The translations under genes were made by a program, and so were the position numbers. From Chitinophagaceae bacterium (GTDB lineage Bacteria > Bacteroidota > Bacteroidia > Chitinophagales > Chitinophagaceae): DNA of 11,758 nt. The stretch covers positions 1 through 11,758 of the forward strand of contig JABMML010000181.1 of the NCBI GenBank assembly GCA_013205585.1. Direction: 5' to 3'. Shown here piece after piece: positions 8,092-11,758 of the stretch. The stretch's first letter is position 1. The number at the start of each line of letters is the position of its first letter. Under the pieces are notes generated by a model. That model was not told the origin of the DNA and did not search any database. It saw only the letters and a program-made list of their open reading frames with translations.

Positions 8092-8097
8092 ACGCCT

Positions 8098-10296
8098 CTA
8101 TCCTTTTTTAGCTATTAAATTAGGTTTAGCAAACGCTGTTAATAATTTACTAGACTCATTTACTTGAATATCTTTGGCTACCATTTTCAACCATGCCTGA
8201 TACCTATCTTGCTTTGTTTTATCTGGATTATTATAAAATTTCTCATAATCCGCTTTCAAAGCGCTCACCGTCATAGGTGTCTTTAATTTCAATATGTTTT
8301 CATTTTGTTGAATAACATTTTGAATTTCTTTTTTATACTGTCTGTATTTATTCAACTCTAAAGTAACCGACTTGTCTACTTGAGTAGATACCCATTGTAA
8401 GTTTTTCTTAAAACGAATAGTGGCGGTATCATTCTTGATTTTAATATTCGCTTTAGCAGCAATAGTAGCAATTTCATTTGAACTTGTCCAAGGAGAGAAC
8501 TTAGCACGCTCCATTTCATCCCATGGCAAGGCAGATGGGTTGTCTTTTTCACGGTATTTCAAAAACTCATAGTCATCTGGGAATACGACATCTGGCACCA
8601 CTCCTTTTCTTTGTGTAGAACTACCAGTCACTCTATAAAACTTTTGGAAAGTTAATTTCACCGCGCCATATTCAGTTTGAATACCCATGGCATCTAATGG
8701 TTTTCCGAAAGCCACATTTCTTTGCACGGTACCCTTACCATAACTAGAAGTACTTCCTACAATTAAACCTCTTTTATAGTCTTGAATAGCACCCGCAAAA
8801 ATTTCACTTGCAGAGGCACTAAATTCATTCACCATTACCACCAGTGGACCATCGTATAAAATACCTGGCGTTTCATCAGATAATATTTGAGACCTTCCTT
8901 CTTTACTTCTAATTTGAACAATAGGTCCTTTATCAATGAACAAACCTGCCATTTGAACTACTTCATATAAAGAACCACCCCCATTATACCTAACATCAAT
9001 AATTATACCTTTTACTTTTTCAGCTTTTAATTTTTCTACTTCCTTGGCAATGTCTTTTGAACATCTTGCACCATCTTCTCTTTCAAAGTCGGCATAAAAA
9101 TCGGGTAATAAAATATAGCCAATTTTTTCATTGCCATTTTGAATTACAGCACTTCTTGCAAAACCTTCATCTAAAACAATTTTCTCTCTTATCAATACCA
9201 CTACTTTAGTGGTACCATCTGGCTTTCTTACTGTCAACCTTACTTCTGTACCTAGGTCTCCTCTTATCAATTTTACAGCTTCTGTAGTTTCATATCCAGT
9301 CACATCCACCGGCTCTTCGGCGCCTTGTGCAATTTTTACAATGACGTCATTCACCACTATGAGTCCCGACTTCCAAGCAGCTCCACCTGGCTGAACACTT
9401 GCAATTTTCACGCCATTGTCATCCTGCGTTAACTGAGCACCAATACCATAAAAAGTACCACTCATTTGCTCGGTGAAAGATCTTTTTTCAACGGGTGCAA
9501 AATAATCGGTATGCGGATCCATTAAACTAGTAATGGTATTTAAAAAAGATTCAAATCTTTTTTCTTTATCAAAAGTTTTTTCTAAAAGACTAAATCTTTT
9601 AATATAATTTTTCTTAATCGTTGCACGCGCATCTGCTTCTAACTCCATATCTGTTTTCACTATAAAATTATCTTTTGCAGTATCTTTTATTTTAGAGGTA
9701 TCGGCCACTGCTTTTGCCTTAGCATGCTTTTCTCTATCTTCTAATAAACTAACATATCTATCCAACACTTTATACTTAATAGCATCATTCCATCTTTTTA
9801 CTCTTTCTGTTTTATTGGCAGCATAATTCATTTTATCGGTATCCACCATTAAAGAATCATCTGTGGTGAAATCGAATGGCTTATCAATGATAGATTCAAA
9901 AATTGGTTTTATTTCTTTAGCTCTTCTTTCATATAAAGCAGTTGCAGCAGGTTCAAATTGAATGGCTGCTCCATGTATTTCATCATCAATGCTAGTAGCG
10001 AAAACTTTTAAAGAATCGATATCTGATTGAAGTAGAATATTTTTTTCAGGATCTAAGGTTTTTAAATAAGCATCAAAAACTTCTTTCGAAAATTTATCAT
10101 CTATTAACCTTGGGCTGTAATGCTCACTCTCTAATAAACGGCCAATAGTAGATAATAGTTTCCTATGTCTAATTTCCGATGTTTCTGAATTAGCTGTATT
10201 GAAGGTGTTGAAAGCGAAAAACAACCCTCCTACTAATACTAAAGTGGCAAAGAATTTCCACTTATTTTGTTTTACGTATGTCATAATATTGCGCAT
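8098..10296 (-). CDS. prc: Prc/Tsp-type carboxy-terminal processing protease (peptidase S41)
   Basis: The product of 732 residues is an envelope serine protease that cleaves proteins from the C-terminus. Numbering is from the ATG at 10296. A membrane anchor or uncleaved signal lies at about 13-29, then a Tsp-type N-terminal domain (about 40-260), DPHTDYF at 260-266, and a PDZ domain (about 280-370). The S41 protease core (about 385-575) includes GIIIDVRYNGGG. By alignment with E. coli Prc the catalytic residues are Ser495 (FSASASE), Asp506 (QDY) and Lys521 (YGKGTVQ). The C-terminal region (about 590-720) matches the Prc tail domain. The longest open frame starts one codon earlier at a TTG (10299); I prefer the ATG. 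In Gram-negative bacteria Prc trims lipoproteins and peptidoglycan hydrolases; the substrates here are unknown. It is the first gene of an operon with the UpxY-like gene. Confidence 0.9.
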   Translation of the reverse strand: MRNIMTYVKQNKWKFFATLVLVGGLFFAFNTFNTANSETSEIRHRKLLSTIGRLLESEHYSPRLIDDKFSKEVFDAYLKTLDPEKNILLQSDIDSLKVFATSIDDEIHGAAIQFEPAATALYERRAKEIKPIFESIIDKPFDFTTDDSLMVDTDKMNYAANKTERVKRWNDAIKYKVLDRYVSLLEDREKHAKAKAVADTSKIKDTAKDNFIVKTDMELEADARATIKKNYIKRFSLLEKTFDKEKRFESFLNTITSLMDPHTDYFAPVEKRSFTEQMSGTFYGIGAQLTQDDNGVKIASVQPGGAAWKSGLIVVNDVIVKIAQGAEEPVDVTGYETTEAVKLIRGDLGTEVRLTVRKPDGTTKVVVLIREKIVLDEGFARSAVIQNGNEKIGYILLPDFYADFEREDGARCSKDIAKEVEKLKAEKVKGIIIDVRYNGGGSLYEVVQMAGLFIDKGPIVQIRSKEGRSQILSDETPGILYDGPLVVMVNEFSASASEIFAGAIQDYKRGLIVGSTSSYGKGTVQRNVAFGKPLDAMGIQTEYGAVKLTFQKFYRVTGSSTQRKGVVPDVVFPDDYEFLKYREKDNPSALPWDEMERAKFSPWTSSNEIATIAAKANIKIKNDTATIRFKKNLQWVSTQVDKSVTLELNKYRQYKKEIQNVIQQNENILKLKTPMTVSALKADYEKFYNNPDKTKQDRYQAWLKMVAKDIQVNESSKLLTAFAKPNLIAKKG

Positions 10297-10304
10297 CAAG
10301 TTTT

Positions 10305-10312
10305 CAAAAATA
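10305..10312 (-). promoter_or_regulatory. Proximal candidate -7 element for the protease operon
   Basis: On the minus strand this reads TATTTTTG, a TAnnTTTG match ending 8 bases before the protease ATG, which would give a nearly leaderless mRNA. It competes with the distal match at 10367-10374. T-rich sequence makes chance matches easier here. Confidence 0.3.
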
Positions 10313-10366
10313 GTATAAAATGCCTATCATAGGACTATAAATGAAATAAAGCCGGCATTTTTGTGA

Positions 10367-10374
10367 CAAATTTA
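10367..10374 (-). promoter_or_regulatory. Distal candidate -7 element for the protease operon
   Basis: On the minus strand this reads TAAATTTG, the same octamer as the one before glmM, 70 bases upstream of the protease ATG. It implies a leader of roughly 60 bases containing the small inverted repeat CCTAT-C-ATAGG (10323-10333). No -33 box is visible at the normal spacing. Confidence 0.4.
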
Positions 10375-10416
10375 TAAAAACATCTAAAACTTCTTTCTTT
10401 GGTTCCTTATTTAACG

Positions 10417-10424
10417 TATTTTTG
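10417..10424 (+). promoter_or_regulatory. Candidate -7 promoter element for tRNA-His
   Basis: TATTTTTG is an exact TAnnTTTG match ending 11 bases before the tRNA 5' end, the right distance for a tRNA promoter. A TTTG at 10398-10401 could be the -33 box, but its 15-base spacing is shorter than the usual 19 or so. Confidence 0.55.
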
Positions 10425-10435
10425 CGACCCTAAAT

Positions 10436-10510
10436 GGAGGGCGTAGCTCAGTAGGTTAGAGCGACAGTTTGTGGATCTGTAGGTCGTGGGTTCGAGACCC
10501 ATCGTTCTCC
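10436..10510 (+). tRNA. tRNA-His (anticodon GTG)
   Basis: The sequence folds into a full cloverleaf. The acceptor stem GAGGGCG (10437-10443) pairs with CGTTCTC (10503-10509) with two G-T wobbles. The D stem is GCTC/GAGC, and the anticodon loop TTGTGGA has GTG at 10471-10473. The T arm is GTGGG-TTCGAGA-CCCAT. Identity is confirmed by the histidine hallmark: an extra G at -1 (10436) facing C73 (10510), which lengthens the acceptor stem to 8 bp. CCA follows directly at 10511-10513 and so appears to be encoded, although its A also belongs to the terminator stem. Positions 31 and 39 form a T-T mismatch at the end of the anticodon stem. Confidence 0.96.
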
Positions 10511-10512
10511 CC

Positions 10513-10557
10513 AAAACCTATCCTTTCCGAGCATTCGGGCGAAGGATAGGTTTTTTT
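10513..10557 (+). terminator. Strong intrinsic terminator after tRNA-His
   Basis: AAAACCTATCCTT (10513-10525) pairs with AAGGATAGGTTTT (10542-10554). Inside it CCGA (10527-10530) pairs with TCGG (10535-10538) around the tetraloop GCAT, with a 2-base bulge. The run of seven T's is at 10551-10557. It begins within the encoded CCA end of the tRNA. Confidence 0.88.
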
Positions 10558-10574
10558 ATGTAAACCGGTTTTCT

Positions 10575-11102
10575 ATGCAACTGCTTTTATTGCCTTTATT
10601 AGTGGCTGGCTTTGGCTGGCTTATTAGCTGGGGATTTATTAAACTCCTATTCTTTCCTCACAGAAGCATTCGCGTTGTTGGTATACAGTGGCAAAGTCTT
10701 TTTTCAAAAAAGGCAGGTCAAATTTCAGTCCATCAAATACTACCTGAATTAACGCAGGGTGATAGCTTTCAAAAAATACTTCCTTTTATTGATACCAAAT
10801 TAGATGAATTTTTTAAAGAAAGGCTGGTCCAAAAAATGCCTATTATTTCTATGTTTATTGGAGATAAAACAATTGCACAACTAAAAGAAGTTTTCCTGGA
10901 AGAGCTAGCACAAATTTTTCCTGCACTTCTTTCTGAATTTACGCAATCAACAGCAGCTGCCTTTTTGTTTAACATAGAACTTAAATGGTCTAAAAAACTT
11001 GAAACATATTTGCTAAAAGCCACCCAAAAATTAAGAATCGCTGCATTTTTCTTTGGTTTTATTTGGGGGATAATTATACAGTTTATTTTAACTGCTCTTT
11101 AA
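10575..11102 (+). CDS. Short DUF445-like membrane protein
   Basis: The 175-residue product has an N-terminal hydrophobic segment (about 1-20) followed by GWLISWGFIKLLFFPHR at 14-30. This resembles the opening of DUF445 proteins, where a G-W/A-x-T-N-W-x-A-I-K-M-L-F-x-P pattern is typical. A mostly helical, soluble middle follows (about 45-150, including IISMFIGDKTIAQLKE), then a second membrane helix at about 155-173. The two-anchor layout suggests the middle sits on one side of the inner membrane. DUF445/YheB proteins usually run to about 200-400 residues, so this is a small member; its function is unknown. Its ATG lies only 17 bases after the T-run of the tRNA-His terminator, leaving almost no room for a promoter of its own. 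No TAnnTTTG box is present in that gap. Confidence 0.7.
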   Translation: MQLLLLPLLVAGFGWLISWGFIKLLFFPHRSIRVVGIQWQSLFSKKAGQISVHQILPELTQGDSFQKILPFIDTKLDEFFKERLVQKMPIISMFIGDKTIAQLKEVFLEELAQIFPALLSEFTQSTAAAFLFNIELKWSKKLETYLLKATQKLRIAAFFFGFIWGIIIQFILTAL

Positions 11103-11126
11103 TTGCCGTTTAAACATTCTATCTGC

Positions 11127-11184
11127 CTTCCTAAGAGATTAACTTAGATAGTTGACTTCCTAAGAGATTATGTTAGATATTTGC
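11127..11184 (+). repeat. Two adjoining copies of a 29-bp direct repeat
   Basis: Copy 1 (11127-11155) and copy 2 (11156-11184) both begin CTTCCTAAGAGATTA and both contain TTAGATA followed by TTG. They differ at only four of 29 positions. Each copy holds an inverted repeat, CTAAG-N7-CTTAG in copy 1 (11131-11147) and CTAA-N9-TTAG in copy 2 (11160-11176). The pair ends 35 bases before the TonB-receptor start codon, where operator sites would be expected. Confidence 0.85.
11176..11183 (+). promoter_or_regulatory. Candidate promoter of the TonB-receptor gene, inside the tandem repeat
   Basis: GATATTTG differs from TAnnTTTG only at its first base, if TTTG is taken as fixed. A TTG at 11152-11154, 21 bases upstream, could serve as the -33 element. 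The -7 candidate is in copy 2 and the -33 candidate ends copy 1. The predicted leader to the ATG at 11220 is about 30 bases. Confidence 0.35.
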
Positions 11185-11219
11185 AACTTAAATAAACCCA
11201 AGTAACAAAATCGCATCCA

Positions 11220-11758
11220 ATGAGTATGAAATATATATATATCCTTATTTCTTTTGTATTAATTCAAATGAGTACCAACGCACAAATTCCAGCAGCAGCA
11301 GGCGCCAGAGCAGGAGGAGCTACTATGAATCAGGGGCATTTTTATGGTAAAATAGTGGATGACAATAAAAAAGGAATCGAAGGCGTTACACTACAAATAA
11401 AAGGAAGCAAATTCGACCCTGTTACCAAAAAAACGACAGAGGCCATTTTAGGAACTATGTTAACGGCCTCTAATGGTGATTTTAGTTTTGTAAACTTACC
11501 TGTGATGGGGAATTTCAAACTAAACATTTCAAGTGTAGGTTATAAAAAATTAGTAAAAGAATTAAGCTTTGGCATTAAAATGGGAGGTGGACAAAGTATG
11601 CAAGCAATGATGGCCTTAGTGGATAAAGATTTAGGCAACATAAAATTAGAACAAGACGCTACTCAATTACAAAGTGTCACTGTCACTAGCTCCGCTAAAC
11701 CGCAATTTGAAATGGGTATTGATAGAAAAATATTTAATGTAGACAAAAACTTAGCTAG
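11220..11758 (+). CDS. TonB-dependent outer-membrane protein, N-terminal part (cut by window edge)
   Basis: From the ATG at 11220 there are 179 codons with no stop, and the gene continues past the window. Residues 1-21 form a signal peptide (hydrophobic YIYILISFVLIQM), with likely cleavage near STNA-QIP. Residues about 39-117 form a carboxypeptidase-regulatory-like beta-sandwich domain: HFYGKIVDDNKKGIEGVTL, NGDFSFVNLP and LNISSVGYKKL. A stretch rich in Gly and Met follows at 118-132. The segment LQSVTVTSSAKPQFEMGIDRK at about 150-170, with KIFNVDKNLA, is typical of the start of Bacteroidota outer-membrane beta-barrel (TonB-receptor-like) proteins before the plug. Such proteins import large substrates or act in surface processes; the substrate cannot be told. 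A second in-frame ATG at 11226 is an equally good start. No susD-like gene is visible within the window. Confidence 0.88.
   Translation, partial: MSMKYIYILISFVLIQMSTNAQIPAAAGARAGGATMNQGHFYGKIVDDNKKGIEGVTLQIKGSKFDPVTKKTTEAILGTMLTASNGDFSFVNLPVMGNFKLNISSVGYKKLVKELSFGIKMGGGQSMQAMMALVDKDLGNIKLEQDATQLQSVTVTSSAKPQFEMGIDRKIFNVDKNLA

Noticed and set aside
10323..10333. CCTAT-C-ATAGG inverted repeat upstream of the protease gene as an operator
   Set aside because: It is only 5 bp per arm in AT-rich DNA and matches no site I know; mentioned only as context for the promoters.
10436..10557. tRNA-His 3' end as an attachment site for an integrated element
   Set aside because: I saw no second copy of the tRNA 3' end and no integrase, phage or conjugation gene in the window.
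10558..10563. ATG-TAA start-stop pair directly after the tRNA terminator, upstream of the DUF445-like gene
   Set aside because: A two-codon frame next to a T-run is easily produced by chance, and nothing supports translation.
11127..11184. Two direct repeats as a possible short CRISPR array
   Set aside because: The copies abut with no spacer between them, there are only two, and no cas gene is present.

Overview
The window looks like a chromosomal segment of a Bacteroidota bacterium, probably near Chitinophagaceae/Sphingobacteriia. The reasons are the AT-rich composition, repeated exact matches to the Bacteroidota -7 promoter element TAnnTTTG upstream of genes, few clear Shine-Dalgarno sites, and gene families typical of the phylum: a DUF2723 membrane protein, a UpxY-type NusG paralogue, and a TonB-dependent outer-membrane protein with a carboxypeptidase-regulatory-like N-terminal domain. 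The finer placement is inference. No insertion sequence, phage gene, CRISPR array or plasmid function is visible. Most of the window is ordinary core chromosome; the interest lies in gene arrangement and in regulatory DNA.

Layout. Positions 1-389 (minus) hold the N-terminal part of a PAP2-family membrane phosphatase running off the left edge. It diverges from a plus-strand pair: a phosphoglucosamine mutase (465-1847) and a stand-alone cysteine desulfurase (1895-3022). The desulfurase converges, with an 11-bp gap and a small hairpin terminator, on a 1016-residue DUF2723 protein (3034-6084, minus), a probable GT-C glycosyltransferase. A 131-bp divergent promoter region separates this from mtaB (6216-7511, plus), a tRNA methylthiotransferase whose predicted promoter sits almost on its start codon. 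mtaB converges on a two-gene minus-strand operon: a Prc-type C-terminal processing protease (8098-10296) followed six bases later by a UpxY-like antiterminator (7573-8091). Then come a tRNA-His gene with a strong hairpin terminator (10436-10557), a short DUF445-like membrane protein (10575-11102), two copies of a 29-bp tandem repeat with an embedded promoter-like element (11127-11184), and the start of a TonB-dependent outer-membrane protein running off the right edge (11220-11758).

How the genes relate. Several products act at the cell envelope: GlmM feeds UDP-GlcNAc for peptidoglycan and LPS, PAP2 enzymes often recycle polyprenyl (pyro)phosphate, DUF2723 proteins are candidate glycosyltransferases, UpxY proteins normally control surface polysaccharide operons, Prc proteases act in the periplasm, and the last gene is an outer-membrane transporter. 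A second loose theme is sulfur and tRNA: cysteine desulfurase, MtaB and tRNA-His. These are inferences from neighbourhood, not demonstrated pathways. I do not see a clearly new multi-gene system. The best leads are the orphan UpxY gene at the 3' end of a protease operon, the tandem repeat at the TonB-receptor promoter, and the DUF445-like gene that starts directly behind the tRNA terminator.
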